A DNA stretch of 64,000 nucleotides from Lachnospiraceae bacterium UBA7050 (GCA_002493905.1 DLAJ01000027.1:62001-126000); one strand, 5' to 3'; shown: positions 34,832 through 45,522, counted from the first letter of the stretch. Made by a program: numbers and translations. Notes: generated by a model from the sequence alone, not told the origin.

Positions 34832-35485
34832 TTACTGCTTCCCGGAATCCAGAATTGCTTTGATCGCGGCAAATACTTCCTCCATCGGTCGTGTACCGTC
34901 AACCGTTCTTAAAATACCCTTCTCGGTATAATATGCGATCAGAGGCTGCGTCTGCTCATGGTAGACGTTCAAGCGGTTCTTTACCGTCTCCGGCTTATCA
35001 TCATCACGAAGAACGAGCGCCGATCCACATGTATCGCATACATCCGCAACCTTTGGCGGTATATGTTCAATATGGTAGGTCGCACCGCAGTTTAAGCACG
35101 CGCGCCTTCCCGACATTCTTCTGATAATATTCTCATCCGGCACATCCACATCAATTGCGAAATCCACCTGTTCGCCTATCTTGTCAAGAGCCTCGTCAAG
35201 TACCTCCGCCTGCGGGATGTTGCGCGGGAATCCGTCCAATACATACCCGCCCCGGCAGTCCTCTTTTGCCACACGGTCCAACAATATTCTGACCGTAAGT
35301 TCATCGGGTACCAGTTCTCCGGCATCCATGTATTTCTTTGCTTCCATGCCAAGCTCCGTACCATTCTTGATATTTGCTCTGAACATGTCACCCGTCGAAA
35401 CGTGAGGTACACCATACTGATCTGCGATCATTTTGGCCTGTGTCCCTTTTCCTGCGCCCGGAGCGCCAAGCATAATTACTTTCAT
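34832..35485 (-). CDS. adk: Adenylate kinase, zinc-lid type
   Basis: 217 residues, long-lid form. P-loop GAPGAGKGTQ at 7-16, and a lid with four zinc cysteines (CLNCGATYHIEHIPP and CDTCG). Catalyses ATP + AMP to two ADP. ATG at 35485 follows GAAGGAAAAAGG; the frame extends upstream as noise. It is the first gene after a 490-base gap following secY. Confidence 0.97.
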   Translation of the reverse strand: MKVIMLGAPGAGKGTQAKMIADQYGVPHVSTGDMFRANIKNGTELGMEAKKYMDAGELVPDELTVRILLDRVAKEDCRGGYVLDGFPRNIPQAEVLDEALDKIGEQVDFAIDVDVPDENIIRRMSGRRACLNCGATYHIEHIPPKVADVCDTCGSALVLRDDDKPETVKNRLNVYHEQTQPLIAYYTEKGILRTVDGTRPMEEVFAAIKAILDSGKQ

Positions 35486-35669
35486 AGCCTTTTTCCTTCT
35501 TCCTTCTCTGTTCCCATTCCCAACTCTATTTCCATTCGCGAAGCCCATTGCTGAGCGGTGGAATACTGTAACAATTCCGTTCTCCCGGCATTCCTGCCTC
35601 ACTCAATCGTTACAAGCAGCTTACTCCGCCGTATAGAAACAAGCTTCCCTGTTTTTTAGCGAAACTTAA

Positions 35670-35889
35670 GATTTCTAAGGCGTCCTTTGACGCCCTAGAA
35701 ATCCATCTGCTTCATTATGATTTAAGAAGAATCGCTTTAGCAATTCTCTGAAACGAAACTCCGCCTTAGGAAGAGCCGCTTTAGCTGATTCCCGAAGAAT
35801 CGCTTCGCGATTCTTCGAAACGAAACTTAGATTTTCTTAGGCGGCGTTTTCTGACACTTAACTCAGAAAGAATCGCGAAGCGATTCTTT
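35670..35889. repeat. Hairpin field between secY and adk
   Basis: Within this 490-base gene-free gap (35486-35975) are at least three strong stems: GATTTCTA-GGCGT with its complement (35670-35703), CGAAGAATCGC/GCGATTCTTCG (35793-35817, loop TTC) and AAAGAATCGC/GCGATTCTTT (35867-35889, loop GAA). The last two share the GAATCGC core in opposite orientation. A separate structured element follows at 35891. The 35486-35669 part shows nothing I can name. Confidence 0.75.
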
Positions 35890-35890
35890 T

Positions 35891-35974
35891 GTGCGAGAAA
35901 GGTTCCGCAAGCGGAACCATAGAGCTTCTTAGCGAAACGCCCATTGGCGTGAGCTTTAGAAGCTCTTCTCGCAC
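35891..35974 (-). repeat. Structured palindromic element, copy 2
   Basis: Outer arms GTGCGAGA (35891-35898) and TCTCGCAC (35967-35974) are perfect. Middle arms are AGAGCTTCT/AGAAGCTCT and inner arms ACGCC/GGCGT. An extra GGTTCCGC/GCGGAACC hairpin is inserted after the first arm. Compared with copy 1 at 10908-10973, the stems change on both sides together, while GCGAAAC and GAGC stay. It starts one base after the secY stop codon (- strand). Confidence 0.78.
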
Positions 35975-35975
35975 T

Positions 35976-37304
35976 TTAGTCATTCAAAAATCCCTTATAA
36001 TTTCTCACAAGCATCTGCGACTCCACCTGCTTGATCGTCTCTAAGATAACGCTGACGATAATGATCAGGCTCGTGCCTCCGAACGACACCTCCGCATTGA
36101 ACACACCGTTAAAGAAGAACGGCAGCACTGCAATGATGATCAGACCAATTACACCAATGAAAATGATGTAATTGAGCAGCTTGGAAAGATACTCCGCCGT
36201 CGGCTTTCCCGGACGAATACCCGGAATGAAGCCGCCCTGCTTCTTCATGTTCTCCGCAACCTCCAACGGATTAAACGTGATGGAAGTATAAAAATATGCG
36301 AAGAAAATGACTAATATGACATAGACCAAAAGTCCAATGGAATATGCCGGCCGCTTCGGATCACACCAATTTTCTGAATTCAGCACATTCAGAATTTTCC
36401 TCCACACGCCGTTTCCCTTATAAAAAAACGAACTAATGATAATCGGAAACTGCATTAAGGATGATGCAAAGATAATCGGGATGACACCTGCGGTATTCAC
36501 CTTTAGCGGAATGCTCGAAGTCTGACCGCCGACCAACTTTCTTCCCTGCACTTTTTTTGCATATTGTACAGGAATTTTCCTTACACCGTCATTCAGAATA
36601 ATAACAATGGCAACCATTACAATGATGATCGCTAAGATTACAACCGCCGCAATGACCGCTTTCGCAATATTCCCCGCATTAGCTGCCGACTTCACGAACT
36701 GCACATACAGGCTCTTGATATCCTCGGGCAGTCTCGAGAGAATATTGATGACAAGGACGATGGAAATACCGTTCCCGATTCCTCTCTCGGTAATGCGTTC
36801 GCCAATCCACATCAGGATTGCACTGCCTGCCGTCAGTATTAACACCGTTCCGATCACCGTAAGCGCGTTGAACGGGGTCAGCAGTCCCTGACCGCCGAAA
36901 CCGATCGCCATTGCGCCAGACTCAATCACAGAAAGAGCAATGGTCACATACCTTGTGATCGACGCCAGTTTCTTGCGCCCGTCCTCGCCGTCACGCTGCA
37001 TTTCCTCGAGCTTCGGAATCGCAATCGTCAGAAGCTGAATGATAATGGAGGATGTGATGTAGGGCGTGATGCTCAATGCAAAAATGGACATCCTGTAAAA
37101 GGAACCACCGGTAAATGCATCCAAAAAGTTAAATGTATCGCCTCCGCCCGTCGCATTCTCAAACCAGTTGCGGATATATTCAGAGTTGATTCCCGGAGTC
37201 GGAAGCTGGGAACCGAGTCTGATCACAACCAGCATAGCCAGTGTGAAAAAAATCTTGCTTCTGATTTCTTTGATCTTAAATGCATTTTTAAGAGTTTTAA
37301 GCAT
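35976..37304 (-). CDS. secY: Protein translocase subunit SecY
   Basis: 442 residues with ten membrane helices. Signatures are LPTPGIN near the start, FALSITPYITSSIIIQLL (plug/helix 2 region), IGERITERGIGNGIS and the C-terminal segment that contacts SecA/ribosome. It is the channel of the general secretion pathway. The ATG overlaps the rplO stop (TAATG). Confidence 0.98.
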   Translation of the reverse strand: MLKTLKNAFKIKEIRSKIFFTLAMLVVIRLGSQLPTPGINSEYIRNWFENATGGGDTFNFLDAFTGGSFYRMSIFALSITPYITSSIIIQLLTIAIPKLEEMQRDGEDGRKKLASITRYVTIALSVIESGAMAIGFGGQGLLTPFNALTVIGTVLILTAGSAILMWIGERITERGIGNGISIVLVINILSRLPEDIKSLYVQFVKSAANAGNIAKAVIAAVVILAIIIVMVAIVIILNDGVRKIPVQYAKKVQGRKLVGGQTSSIPLKVNTAGVIPIIFASSLMQFPIIISSFFYKGNGVWRKILNVLNSENWCDPKRPAYSIGLLVYVILVIFFAYFYTSITFNPLEVAENMKKQGGFIPGIRPGKPTAEYLSKLLNYIIFIGVIGLIIIAVLPFFFNGVFNAEVSFGGTSLIIIVSVILETIKQVESQMLVRNYKGFLND

Positions 37305-37741
37305 TAAATCACCTCTGCAGTTCCACCAAGCGCCTCAATTTTTTCTTTTGCAGATGCGCTGAAGGCATTTGCCTGAACCGTGAGCTTCTTGGTTAATTTT
37401 CCATTTCCAAGTATCTTCACTCCGTCCCTCGGGTTCTTCACAATCCCCTTCTCCATCAGAGTCTCAACCGTCACCTGATCTCCGTCTTCAAATGCCTCTA
37501 AACGGCCAAGGTTAATGCCGACAATCTCCTGCGTATTCCTGTTCTTAAAGCCTCTCTTAGGAATGCGTCTGTATAACGGCATCTGTCCACCCTCAAAGCC
37601 CGGTCTCGGTGCGCCGGAACGTGCCTTCTGTCCTTTATGACCCTTACCCGCAGTCTTACCGTTTCCGGAACCGTGACCGCGGCCTTTTCTGAAATCATTA
37701 TGCTTAGAGCCCTCTGCCGGGTGTAAATTTGATAATTCCAT
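37304..37741 (-). CDS. rplO: Ribosomal protein L15
   Basis: 145 residues. [26 protein letters not shown] and [23 protein letters not shown] form the Gly/Arg-rich extended N-terminus that threads 23S rRNA; the C-terminal domain begins about residue 75. It overlaps secY by one base and follows rpmD by 18 bases. Confidence 0.98.
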   Translation of the reverse strand: MELSNLHPAEGSKHNDFRKGRGHGSGNGKTAGKGHKGQKARSGAPRPGFEGGQMPLYRRIPKRGFKNRNTQEIVGINLGRLEAFEDGDQVTVETLMEKGIVKNPRDGVKILGNGKLTKKLTVQANAFSASAKEKIEALGGTAEVI

Positions 37742-37759
37742 GCTGCTGACACCTCCTTT

Positions 37760-37945
37760 TTATGCTTCTTCTACCTTTAACATATAACCAACCTGCTGGA
37801 TCATACCCCTGATCGCTGCATTGTCCGGCATCGTTACGGTCTTATGCATTTTTGTAAGTCCTAATGCTTCAACTGTTCTTCTATGCTTCGGAACTGCGCC
37901 GATCGGAGATTTCACCAAAGTGATCTTTAACATTTTTTCTGCCAT
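37760..37945 (-). CDS. rpmD: Ribosomal protein L30
   Basis: 61 residues, single compact ferredoxin-like fold. LKITLVKSPIGAVPKHRRTVEALGL is the diagnostic block. It lies between rpsE and rplO with normal short gaps. Confidence 0.97.
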   Translation of the reverse strand: MAEKMLKITLVKSPIGAVPKHRRTVEALGLTKMHKTVTMPDNAAIRGMIQQVGYMLKVEEA

Positions 37946-37959
37946 TTCGGTTTTCCTCC

Positions 37960-38466
37960 TTACATCAGCTCGCTGACGGAAATGCCGCGCTTGCTGGCTA
38001 CTTCCTCCGGGCTCATTAAGGAGCTTAAGCCCTGAATCGTCGCAAGTACTACGTTCTGCTTATTGTTAGAGCCAAGCGATTTGGTACGAATATTCTTAAT
38101 GCCTGCCAGCTCGCATACGTTACGTGCCGGTCCGCCCGCGATGATACCGGTACCATCGGGAGACTTCTTCAACAGGACGCATGCCGAGCCAAACTTACCG
38201 GTCTGATCATGCGTAATGGAATTATTGACATCCAGCGCAACTGTGATCAGATTCTTGATCGCATCCTCTTTTCCTTTGCGGATCGCCTCGGGAATTTCGG
38301 TCGCTTTTCCAAGTCCTGCTCCAACGTGTCCGTTTCCGTCACCTACAACAACAAGCGCCGTAAAACGCATGTTGCGTCCGCCCTTTACAACCTTGGTAAC
38401 GCGCTTAATGGAAACAACTTTTTCAGTTAATTCTAACTGACTGGGATCTATGATTGTGCGTTTCAT
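37960..38466 (-). CDS. rpsE: Ribosomal protein S5
   Basis: 168 residues. [22 protein letters not shown] is the double-stranded RNA-binding region and [22 protein letters not shown] the C-terminal domain. S5 helps keep decoding accurate; resistance to spectinomycin maps to its N-terminal loop, here VKGGRNMRF. Confidence 0.98.
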   Translation of the reverse strand: MKRTIIDPSQLELTEKVVSIKRVTKVVKGGRNMRFTALVVVGDGNGHVGAGLGKATEIPEAIRKGKEDAIKNLITVALDVNNSITHDQTGKFGSACVLLKKSPDGTGIIAGGPARNVCELAGIKNIRTKSLGSNNKQNVVLATIQGLSSLMSPEEVASKRGISVSELM

Positions 38467-38484
38467 ATGATGTTCTCCTTCCTC

Positions 38485-38853
38485 CTAGAATTCTAATCCG
38501 GCTTCTCTGGCTGCCTCAGCCAGAGCTGCTATCTTGCCTGTGTAAAGGAAACCACCTCTGTCGAATACAACAGTCTTAATCCCTTTATCTAAAGCCCGCT
38601 CCGCGATCACCTTGCCAAGATATGCCGCCGCATCTACGTTGTTGGTTTTTTCAAGCTCACTCTTTACGCCCTTCTCCAGTGTGGACGCTGCAGCGAGGGT
38701 GTTGCCGACCGTATCATCAATAATTTGAGCATACATATGATTATTGCTTCTGAATACAGCCAGACGGGGTCTTTCGGGCGTTCCGCTGAAACGATTCCGA
38801 ATTTTCATGTGCTTTTTAACACGAATATTCTGTCTTGATTCTTTTTTAACCAT
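38485..38853 (-). CDS. rplR: Ribosomal protein L18
   Basis: 122 residues. [29 protein letters not shown] and the closing [26 protein letters not shown] are typical. It carries 5S rRNA with L5 into the central protuberance. Confidence 0.98.
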   Translation of the reverse strand: MVKKESRQNIRVKKHMKIRNRFSGTPERPRLAVFRSNNHMYAQIIDDTVGNTLAAASTLEKGVKSELEKTNNVDAAAYLGKVIAERALDKGIKTVVFDRGGFLYTGKIAALAEAAREAGLEF

Positions 38854-38870
38854 CTTTCTACTCTCCTTAT

Positions 38871-39413
38871 TTATTTCTTGCCGGTCTTACCAACTTTACG
38901 TCTGATCGTTTCATCGGCATACTTAATTCCCTTGCCCTTATAAGGCTCAGGTCTTCTCTTGTCTCTGATCTCAGCTGCGAATTGGCCAACCTTTTCTTTG
39001 TCAATGCCCTTTACGATAATGAGGTTCTGCCCGTCAAGCACGGTCTCAATTCCTTCCGGGTCCGTCATCTCAACCGGATGAGAGTAGCCAAGGGATAAGG
39101 TCAATACCTTCCCTGCCTTTGCTGCCCTGTAACCGACGCCGTTTACTTCAAGCTTTTTCTCAAAACCCTGCGTCACACCAACCACCATATTGTTGATCAG
39201 TGTTCTGGTCAGTCCATGTAACGATTTCATTTTCTTTAAGTCGTTCGGACGGGAAACAAGAATCTGCTCCCCTTCCTTTTTAATTTCCATTTCTGCGGGT
39301 AACACTCTCTCCAGCGTTCCCTTAGGACCCTTTACGGTCACTTTATTATTTTCTGCAATATCCACAGTCACTCCTGCCGGAATTGCGATTGGCATTCTAC
39401 CTATCCGTGACAT
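38871..39413 (-). CDS. rplF: Ribosomal protein L6
   Basis: 180 residues in two similar domains. [14 protein letters not shown] at the start and the [16 protein letters not shown] block near the C-terminus identify it; it binds 23S rRNA near the sarcin-ricin loop. A 60-base gap separates it from rpsH. Confidence 0.98.
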   Translation of the reverse strand: MSRIGRMPIAIPAGVTVDIAENNKVTVKGPKGTLERVLPAEMEIKKEGEQILVSRPNDLKKMKSLHGLTRTLINNMVVGVTQGFEKKLEVNGVGYRAAKAGKVLTLSLGYSHPVEMTDPEGIETVLDGQNLIIVKGIDKEKVGQFAAEIRDKRRPEPYKGKGIKYADETIRRKVGKTGKK

Positions 39414-39473
39414 GCCCGTACCTCCTGTTTTTTGAATTGCTCATTGACTGATGTCTGTTTACACACTGCGTGA

Positions 39474-39872
39474 TTACCATACAAAAGCCAGAACCTCGCC
39501 GCCGACATTCAGCTCACGCGCTTTCTTATCGGTGATGACGCCCTGATTTGTGGAAATAATTGCGATTCCCAAGCCTCCGAGAACCTTCGGAAGTTCATCC
39601 TTACCTGCGTAAACACGAAGCCCCGGCTTGGAAATTCTCTTAATACCGGAAATGATCTTATCGTTCTTGTCCGCACCGTATTTTAACGTAATGCGGATGG
39701 TCTTGAAACTGCCGTCCTCCACAATGTCATACTTCCTGATATAGCCCTCGTCTAAAAGAATCCCGGCAATCGCCAATTTCATTTTAGAAGAAGGGATATC
39801 AACCGTATCATGTTTTGCAGTATTGGCATTTCGTATTCTTGTCAGCATATCTGCAATAGGGTCCATAGTCAT
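39474..39872 (-). CDS. rpsH: Ribosomal protein S8
   Basis: 132 residues. [14 protein letters not shown] at the N-terminus and [20 protein letters not shown] at the C-terminus are S8 signatures. S8 binds the 16S central domain and in many bacteria represses the spc operon. Confidence 0.98.
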   Translation of the reverse strand: MTMDPIADMLTRIRNANTAKHDTVDIPSSKMKLAIAGILLDEGYIRKYDIVEDGSFKTIRITLKYGADKNDKIISGIKRISKPGLRVYAGKDELPKVLGGLGIAIISTNQGVITDKKARELNVGGEVLAFVW

Positions 39873-39896
39873 GATTATTTGCCTCCTTAACTTTTT

Positions 39897-40082
39897 TTAC
39901 CAGCTTGCTTTCTTTACTCCGGGTATCTGACCTTTATACGCTAACTCGCGGAAGCAAATTCTGCAGATTCCGTATTTTCTTAAATAACCGTGCGGACGGC
40001 CGCATATCTTGCAGCGGTTATATTCTCTTGTGGAGAATTTCGGTTTGCGCTGCTGTTTAATCTTCATTGATGTTTTAGCCAT
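39897..40082 (-). CDS. rpsZ: Ribosomal protein S14, zinc type (type Z)
   Basis: 61 residues, the short zinc form. The four ligands are in [20 protein letters not shown]. Type Z is the standard S14 of Gram-positive spc operons; a zinc-free longer copy, if any, is elsewhere. Confidence 0.97.
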   Translation of the reverse strand: MAKTSMKIKQQRKPKFSTREYNRCKICGRPHGYLRKYGICRICFRELAYKGQIPGVKKASW

Positions 40083-40096
40083 GAATTTACCTCCTC

Positions 40097-40639
40097 CTAT
40101 TTCGCAAACGGCATGTTGAATAAGGTCAACAGCTCACGTGCCTCTTCGTCGGTCTTTGCAGTCGTGACGATGATAACGTCCATACCTCTTACCTTGTCGA
40201 TCTTATCGTACTCAATCTCCGGAAAGATGATCTGCTCTTTGATGCCGAGCGCATAGGAACCTCTGCCATCGAACGCATTCGGATTCACACCACGGAAATC
40301 GCGCACGCGGGGCAATGCAAGATTCACGAGGCGGTCAAGAAATTCATACATTTTTTCGCCGCGCAGCGTTACTTTACAGCCAATTGCCATCCCCTCACGG
40401 ATTTTGAAGTTTGCAATCGCTTTCTTTGCCTTCGTAGGCACCGCCTTCTGGCCTGTAATCGTCTCCAGCTCACTGATGGCAGCTTCCAGTACCTTTGCAT
40501 TGTCCTTTGCCTCACCGACACGCATGTTTACGACGATCTTGTTCAGCTTCGGAACCTGCATCACGTTCTTGTAGCCGAACTTTTTCATCATAGCGTCTAC
40601 GATCTCTTTATTATACATTTCTCTCAGTCTACTACTCAC
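40097..40639 (-). CDS. rplE: Ribosomal protein L5
   Basis: 180 residues. [19 protein letters not shown] and [23 protein letters not shown] are family signatures; L5 binds 5S rRNA and touches the P-site tRNA. Its neighbours rplX and rpsZ are in standard order. Confidence 0.98.
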   Translation of the reverse strand: MSSRLREMYNKEIVDAMMKKFGYKNVMQVPKLNKIVVNMRVGEAKDNAKVLEAAISELETITGQKAVPTKAKKAIANFKIREGMAIGCKVTLRGEKMYEFLDRLVNLALPRVRDFRGVNPNAFDGRGSYALGIKEQIIFPEIEYDKIDKVRGMDVIIVTTAKTDEEARELLTLFNMPFAK

Positions 40640-40663
40640 AGTTGATAACCTCCTTCCTCACAG

Positions 40664-40975
40664 TTAATCGATGACATCACCGGTTGTCTTTGCATAACGG
40701 ACCTTCTTGTCCTTATCCATCTTAAAGCCGACTCTCGTGACTTTTCCCTTGTGAACATACATCACATTGGATGCGTCGATCGGAGCCTCCTTCTGGATAA
40801 TGCCGCCGTTTGCATTTGCTGCAGAAGGTTTTGTGTGCTTTGTTATCATGTTGACACCCTCGACAAGCACTTTGTTTGCCTTGGCATCCACAGAAATAAC
40901 TTTGCCTTCTTTGTCTTTATCTTTGCCTGCGATCACCTTGACGGTATCGCCCTTTTTAATCTTAAATGTTGACAT
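40664..40975 (-). CDS. rplX: Ribosomal protein L24
   Basis: 103 residues. The N-terminal KOW motif KKGDTVKVIAGKDKDKEGKV is clear. L24 starts 50S assembly near the tunnel exit. It follows rplN by 11 bases. Confidence 0.97.
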   Translation of the reverse strand: MSTFKIKKGDTVKVIAGKDKDKEGKVISVDAKANKVLVEGVNMITKHTKPSAANANGGIIQKEAPIDASNVMYVHKGKVTRVGFKMDKDKKVRYAKTTGDVID

Positions 40976-40986
40976 ACGGCACCTCC

Positions 40987-41355
40987 TTATAATACTTCGG
41001 GAGCCAGAGAAACGATTTTCATGAACTGTTTCTCACGAAGCTCTCTCGCTACCGGTCCGAATATACGGGTCCCTCTCGGGGTCTTGTCATCCTTGATGAT
41101 AACGGCAGCATTCTCGTCAAACTTGATATAAGAACCGTCCTTGCGGCGGGCGCCTTTTACACTGCGGACAACAACCGCTTTTACAACATCGCCCTTTTTA
41201 ACAACACCGCCGGGTGTTGCATCTTTAACAGAAGCAACGATCACATCGCCGATCGATGCATATCTTCTTGTAGAGCCGCCCATAACGCGAATGCAGAGAA
41301 GTTCTTTTGCCCCGGTATTATCAGCGACCTTCAGTCTGGTTTCCTGTTGTACCAT
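40987..41355 (-). CDS. rplN: Ribosomal protein L14
   Basis: 122 residues. [21 protein letters not shown] and the closing [17 protein letters not shown] are hallmarks. It forms an intersubunit bridge with 16S rRNA helix 14. Confidence 0.98.
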   Translation of the reverse strand: MVQQETRLKVADNTGAKELLCIRVMGGSTRRYASIGDVIVASVKDATPGGVVKKGDVVKAVVVRSVKGARRKDGSYIKFDENAAVIIKDDKTPRGTRIFGPVARELREKQFMKIVSLAPEVL

Positions 41356-41406
41356 GCTAATTCTCCTTCCAAATCACGACTTTCCGTGAAGTTTCTAATG
41401 CAGGCA

Positions 41407-41661
41407 TTATTTTGCCTTCTCGATAATTTCCACGAGTCTCCATCTCTTATCCTTAGAGAGCGGTCTCGTCTCGGCAATTCTTACAACGTCGCCGATGTTG
41501 CACTCGTTGTTTTCGTCATGAGCTTTGAACTTCTTTGTGTACTTCACGATTTTATTGTAAAGAGGATGCTTTACATGATCCTCGACAGCTACAACAATGG
41601 TCTTCTCCATCTTATTGCTGACAACTTTGCCCGTACGGGTTTTTCTCAAATTTCTTTCCAC
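41407..41661 (-). CDS. rpsQ: Ribosomal protein S17
   Basis: 84 residues, OB-fold. [19 protein letters not shown] and the [20 protein letters not shown] block identify it. It binds the 5' domain of 16S rRNA. Normal spacing to rpmC. Confidence 0.97.
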   Translation of the reverse strand: MERNLRKTRTGKVVSNKMEKTIVVAVEDHVKHPLYNKIVKYTKKFKAHDENNECNIGDVVRIAETRPLSKDKRWRLVEIIEKAK

Positions 41662-41675
41662 GGTGGATCTCCTTT

Positions 41676-41879
41676 CTATGCGTTTGCCTTCTGTGTGATC
41701 ACGGTCTGGATTCTTGCAATGTTCTTGCGAACCTCTTTGATCCGCGCAGTATTATCCAGCTGGTTTGTCGCATTCTGGAATCTCAGATTGAAAAGCTCTT
41801 TCTTAGCCTCGACTAAGCTCTCGGCTAACTCAGCAGATGATTTGGTCTTCAAATCTTCAACATACTTATTCGTTTTCAT
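41676..41879 (-). CDS. rpmC: Ribosomal protein L29
   Basis: 67 residues, two long helices. [20 protein letters not shown] is the signature. It sits at the tunnel exit, where the signal recognition particle and trigger factor dock. The ATG overlaps the rplP stop (TAATG); an upstream in-frame reading through rplP is not coding. Confidence 0.97.
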   Translation of the reverse strand: MKTNKYVEDLKTKSSAELAESLVEAKKELFNLRFQNATNQLDNTARIKEVRKNIARIQTVITQKANA

Positions 41880-42301
41880 TATGATACACCACCTTCCAAA
41901 TCTGCTTTCGACACGATCTTGCACTTGCAGGGAAGCTTGTGAACAGCAAGACGCAGCGCTTCTTTTGCCTGATCCTCGGGAATACCTGCGATCTCAAACA
42001 TCACGCGGCCCGGTTTTACAACCGCTACCCAATACTCAAGGGAGCCTTTTCCGGAACCCATTCGTGTCTCTGCCGGCTTTGCCGTTACGGGCTTATCCGG
42101 GAAAATTTTAATCCATACCTGTCCGGCACGCTTCGTATAACGCGTCATCGCAATACGGGCAGCCTCAATCTGATTGGACTTGATCCAGCACGGCTCCGTC
42201 GCAACGATACCGTACTCACCATATGTGATCGTGTTGCCGCGGCCTGCCTTACCTGCCATACTGCCGCGGAACTGCTTACGACGTTTTACTCTTTTCGGCA
42301 T
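41879..42301 (-). CDS. rplP: Ribosomal protein L16
   Basis: 140 residues. [20 protein letters not shown] at the start and the [21 protein letters not shown] loop that reaches the peptidyl transferase centre are typical. I start at 42301 (MPKRV), overlapping the rpsC stop by one base; an ATG two codons earlier gives an atypical N-terminus. Confidence 0.98.
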   Translation of the reverse strand: MPKRVKRRKQFRGSMAGKAGRGNTITYGEYGIVATEPCWIKSNQIEAARIAMTRYTKRAGQVWIKIFPDKPVTAKPAETRMGSGKGSLEYWVAVVKPGRVMFEIAGIPEDQAKEALRLAVHKLPCKCKIVSKADLEGGVS

Positions 42302-42963
42302 TAACATGATTTATCGCTCCCTTCCGCATTCGCCTTAGTGGGAAGTACCTCACCTTTATAGATCCATACCTTTACACCGATCTTGCCATAGGTGGTATCC
42401 GCCTCTGCGAAGCCGTAATCAATATCTGCACGCAGCGTCTGAAGGGGAATCGTACCCTCGCTGTAGAACTCGGAACGCGCCATATCCGCGCCGCCAAGAC
42501 GGCCTGCGCATGCTGCCTTGATACCAAGTGCTCCGCTCTTCATGGTTCTCTGCATGCAGGACTTCATCGCACGTCTGAAAGAGATTCTGTTCTCTAACTG
42601 CTGTGCGATATTCTCCGCTACAAGCTGTGCATCCCTGTCCGGTCTCTTGATCTCCTTAATGTCGATCAGTACATTCTTTCCGGTCAGCTTGCAAAGCTCT
42701 TTCTTTGTAATCTCAATCTCAGCACCGCCCTTACCGATCACAACGCCGGGCTTTGCCGTGAATACGATCACTTTTACCCTGTCGGATGCTCTCTCAATCT
42801 CGATCTTAGCGATTCCGGCAGCCATCAGTTTCTTTTTCAGATATTTTCTGATCTCATAATCTTCTACCAGATAATCTGCAAATTCGCCTTCCGCATACCA
42901 TCTGGAATCCCAATCTTTAATAACACCGACTCTCAAGCCATGAGGATTTACTTTCTGTCCCAT
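42301..42963 (-). CDS. rpsC: Ribosomal protein S3
   Basis: 220 residues. It has the KH domain with [14 protein letters not shown] and the C-terminal RMAR-like region [23 protein letters not shown]. With S4 and S5 it forms the mRNA entry tunnel and helicase. It overlaps rplP by one base. Confidence 0.98.
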   Translation of the reverse strand: MGQKVNPHGLRVGVIKDWDSRWYAEGEFADYLVEDYEIRKYLKKKLMAAGIAKIEIERASDRVKVIVFTAKPGVVIGKGGAEIEITKKELCKLTGKNVLIDIKEIKRPDRDAQLVAENIAQQLENRISFRRAMKSCMQRTMKSGALGIKAACAGRLGGADMARSEFYSEGTIPLQTLRADIDYGFAEADTTYGKIGVKVWIYKGEVLPTKANAEGSDKSC

Positions 42964-42974
42964 TTTTTTCCTCC

Positions 42975-43361
42975 TTATCTTTCATCCAGCACAATCGTGA
43001 TATGGCACATTCTCTTCTCGATCCTGTATGCCCTTCCCTGTGCTCTCGGTTTTACTCTTTTCATGATGGGACCGCTGTTCGCATAGCACTCCGCAATGTA
43101 TAACTTCTCAGGATTCATACCATTGTTGTTCTCTGCGTTCGCGATGGCGGACTCTAACAGCTTCTTTGTGACTGCGGAAGCGTATCTCGGACTGTACTCC
43201 AAAATTCCTAACGCAGTCGTCACATCCTTACCTCTGATGGCATCCAAAACAAAGCATGCTTTCTGTACAGAAACCCGCGCGTAGGATAACTTCGCGGAGG
43301 GTCTGGTATCTTTGTTTGCATTTCTTTCTCTTTTAATCTGGGAACGATGTCCTTTTGCCAT
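42975..43361 (-). CDS. rplV: Ribosomal protein L22
   Basis: 128 residues. The beta-hairpin that lines the exit tunnel ends in [21 protein letters not shown]. Erythromycin resistance mutations in other species fall in that loop, which looks normal here. Confidence 0.98.
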   Translation of the reverse strand: MAKGHRSQIKRERNANKDTRPSAKLSYARVSVQKACFVLDAIRGKDVTTALGILEYSPRYASAVTKKLLESAIANAENNNGMNPEKLYIAECYANSGPIMKRVKPRAQGRAYRIEKRMCHITIVLDER

Positions 43362-43383
43362 GACTTAAAACCTCCTCTCAAAA

Positions 43384-43665
43384 TTATCTGACGCCGGACT
43401 TCTTGTCGTCTTTTTTGTGTCCTCTGAAGGTTCTGGTCGCCACAAACTCACCAAGCTTGTGTCCGACCATATCCTCTGTTACATAAACAGGAACATGCTT
43501 TCTGCCGTCATGCACCGCAATCGTGTGTCCGACAAAGGACGGGAAGATTGTGGAACGACGGGACCAGGTCTTAATAACCTGCTTCTGTCCTGCTGCATTC
43601 ATTGCATCTACTTTTTTCAGTAAGCTTGCATCTGCAAACGGTCCTTTTTTCAGTGATCTAGCCAT
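43384..43665 (-). CDS. rpsS: Ribosomal protein S19
   Basis: 93 residues. [18 protein letters not shown] and [22 protein letters not shown] are near universal. It forms the 30S head with S13. It follows rplB by 16 bases. Confidence 0.98.
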   Translation of the reverse strand: MARSLKKGPFADASLLKKVDAMNAAGQKQVIKTWSRRSTIFPSFVGHTIAVHDGRKHVPVYVTEDMVGHKLGEFVATRTFRGHKKDDKKSGVR

Positions 43666-43681
43666 TGTCTTTCCTCCTCAA

Positions 43682-44524
43682 TTATTTGATAGCTCTGCCG
43701 TCTCTTCTTCTCACGATCAGCTTATTGGACGGATTCTTCTTCTTACGCGTCTTTAAGCCGAGAGCGGGCTTGCCCCAAGGGGTGCAGGGACCCGGACGTC
43801 CAATGGGCGCTCTGCCCTCGCCGCCGCCGTGCGGATGGTCATTCGGGTTCATGACGGAACCGCGCACGGTAGGTCTGATACCCATATGGCGCTTGCGGCC
43901 TGCTTTACCGAGGTTGATCAGGTTGTGATCACCGTTGCCGACCGTGCCGACACATGCTCTGCATACGATCGGTACCATTCTCATCTCACCGGACGGTAAA
44001 CGAAGTGTTGCATACTTGCCTTCCTTCGCCATCAGCTGTGCGCTGTTGCCTGCGGAGCGGACCATCTGGCCGCCCTTGCCCGGATGAAGCTCAATACTGT
44101 AGATCTGTGTACCGACAGGAATTTCGGATAACGGAAGGCAGTTGCCTAACTTTACCTCCGCTGTCGGTCCGTTCATGACCTGCATGCCGTCCGTTAATCC
44201 TTCAGGTGCAAGGATATATGCCTTTTCACCATCCGCATAACAGATCAGCGCGATATTCGCGGTTCTGTTCGGATCATATTCAATGCCGATGACCTTTGCA
44301 GGGATTCCGTCTTTATTTCTCTTAAAATCAACGATCCTATACTTTCTTTTGTTGCCGCCTCCGCGGTGTCTTACCGTGATCTTGCCCTGATTGTTGCGGC
44401 CGGAATGCTTCTTTAACGAAGTACACAGGGACTTCTCCGGCGTATCCTTCGTGATCTCGGCGAAATCGGAACCGGTCATATTACGTCTGGAAGGTGTATA
44501 GGGATTATAAGTCTTGATTCCCAT
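43682..44524 (-). CDS. rplB: Ribosomal protein L2
   Basis: 280 residues. The C-terminal [18 protein letters not shown] carries the conserved His next to the peptidyl transferase centre. The [18 protein letters not shown] region binds domain IV of 23S rRNA. It begins 50 bases after rplW. Confidence 0.98.
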   Translation of the reverse strand: MGIKTYNPYTPSRRNMTGSDFAEITKDTPEKSLCTSLKKHSGRNNQGKITVRHRGGGNKRKYRIVDFKRNKDGIPAKVIGIEYDPNRTANIALICYADGEKAYILAPEGLTDGMQVMNGPTAEVKLGNCLPLSEIPVGTQIYSIELHPGKGGQMVRSAGNSAQLMAKEGKYATLRLPSGEMRMVPIVCRACVGTVGNGDHNLINLGKAGRKRHMGIRPTVRGSVMNPNDHPHGGGEGRAPIGRPGPCTPWGKPALGLKTRKKKNPSNKLIVRRRDGRAIK

Positions 44525-44575
44525 GATTGTATCTCCTTTTCTATAATTTGCGCGATTATGAAAGAACGCTGTTTT

Positions 44576-44875
44576 TTACAGTCCCGTGAACAGCTCAATG
44601 TCCTTGCTGTCCTCTGTCAGCTTCACGATCGCCTTCTTCGTTGCCGCAGTCATTCCCGTCACACGTCCGCGGGTCTTCTTCTTACCCGGACGGTTCATCG
44701 TGTTGACGCTCTCAACCTTGACACCGTCGAACATTTTCTCGACAGCCTCTTTGATCATCGTCTTGTTCGCATCCACATGAACAAGAAACGTATACTTCTT
44801 GCTGCTCATCGCATTCATGCTCTTCTCTGTAATCACCGGCTTGAGGATTACATCATAATACTTAATGTCTGCCAT
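44576..44875 (-). CDS. rplW: Ribosomal protein L23
   Basis: 99 residues. [18 protein letters not shown] and the loop [13 protein letters not shown] are diagnostic; the exposed side is the docking site for trigger factor and SRP. The ATG overlaps the rplD stop (TAATG). Confidence 0.98.
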   Translation of the reverse strand: MADIKYYDVILKPVITEKSMNAMSSKKYTFLVHVDANKTMIKEAVEKMFDGVKVESVNTMNRPGKKKTRGRVTGMTAATKKAIVKLTEDSKDIELFTGL

Positions 44876-45495
44876 TATGCGTACACCTCCTCGATCATCT
44901 TGACCGCATCCTTTGTCAGGACAACGGTTCCAGCCTTCATCACGTCATAAACGTTAATTGTGTTGGTCAGCGCCGTCTCAACATTGGGAATGTTTCTCGC
45001 GGAAAGCATCACCTTGTCATCATTTTCCTTCAATACGATCAGCGCTTTCTCTACGTGCAGATTGTTAACAAGCTCCACGATCTTCTTCGACTTGATCTCA
45101 TCCAGAGTCAGCTCGTCTAAAACGATCAGTTTGCTGTCCTGCACCTTGCTTGTCAGCGCAGACTTTAACGCCGCGCGTTTTTCCTTCTTGTTCATCTTAA
45201 AAGAGTAATCTCTCGGCGTCGGAGCAAATACCATGCCGCCGCCCGTCCATTGAGGTGCTCTTGTGGAACCCTGTCTTGCATGACCGGTTCCCTTCTGTCT
45301 CCAGGGCTTTTTCCCGCCGCCGGAAACCTCTGAGCGCGTTTTTGCTTTCTGCGTGCCCTGACGATTATTGGCAAGCTGCTGAACGACTGCCATGTGTACC
45401 AGATGCTCATTGATCTCAACACCGAACACCGCATCGCTTAAGTCCATCTTGCCGACTTCTTTTCCTTCCATATTGTAAACAGATACGTTTGCCAT
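44875..45495 (-). CDS. rplD: Ribosomal protein L4
   Basis: 206 residues. The tunnel loop includes [20 protein letters not shown]. In E. coli L4 represses the S10 operon; whether this protein does so is unknown. It overlaps rplW by one base. Confidence 0.98.
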   Translation of the reverse strand: MANVSVYNMEGKEVGKMDLSDAVFGVEINEHLVHMAVVQQLANNRQGTQKAKTRSEVSGGGKKPWRQKGTGHARQGSTRAPQWTGGGMVFAPTPRDYSFKMNKKEKRAALKSALTSKVQDSKLIVLDELTLDEIKSKKIVELVNNLHVEKALIVLKENDDKVMLSARNIPNVETALTNTINVYDVMKAGTVVLTKDAVKMIEEVYA

Positions 45496-45522
45496 CTGAG
45501 TGCTCCTCCTTTCGTTCCTGCT

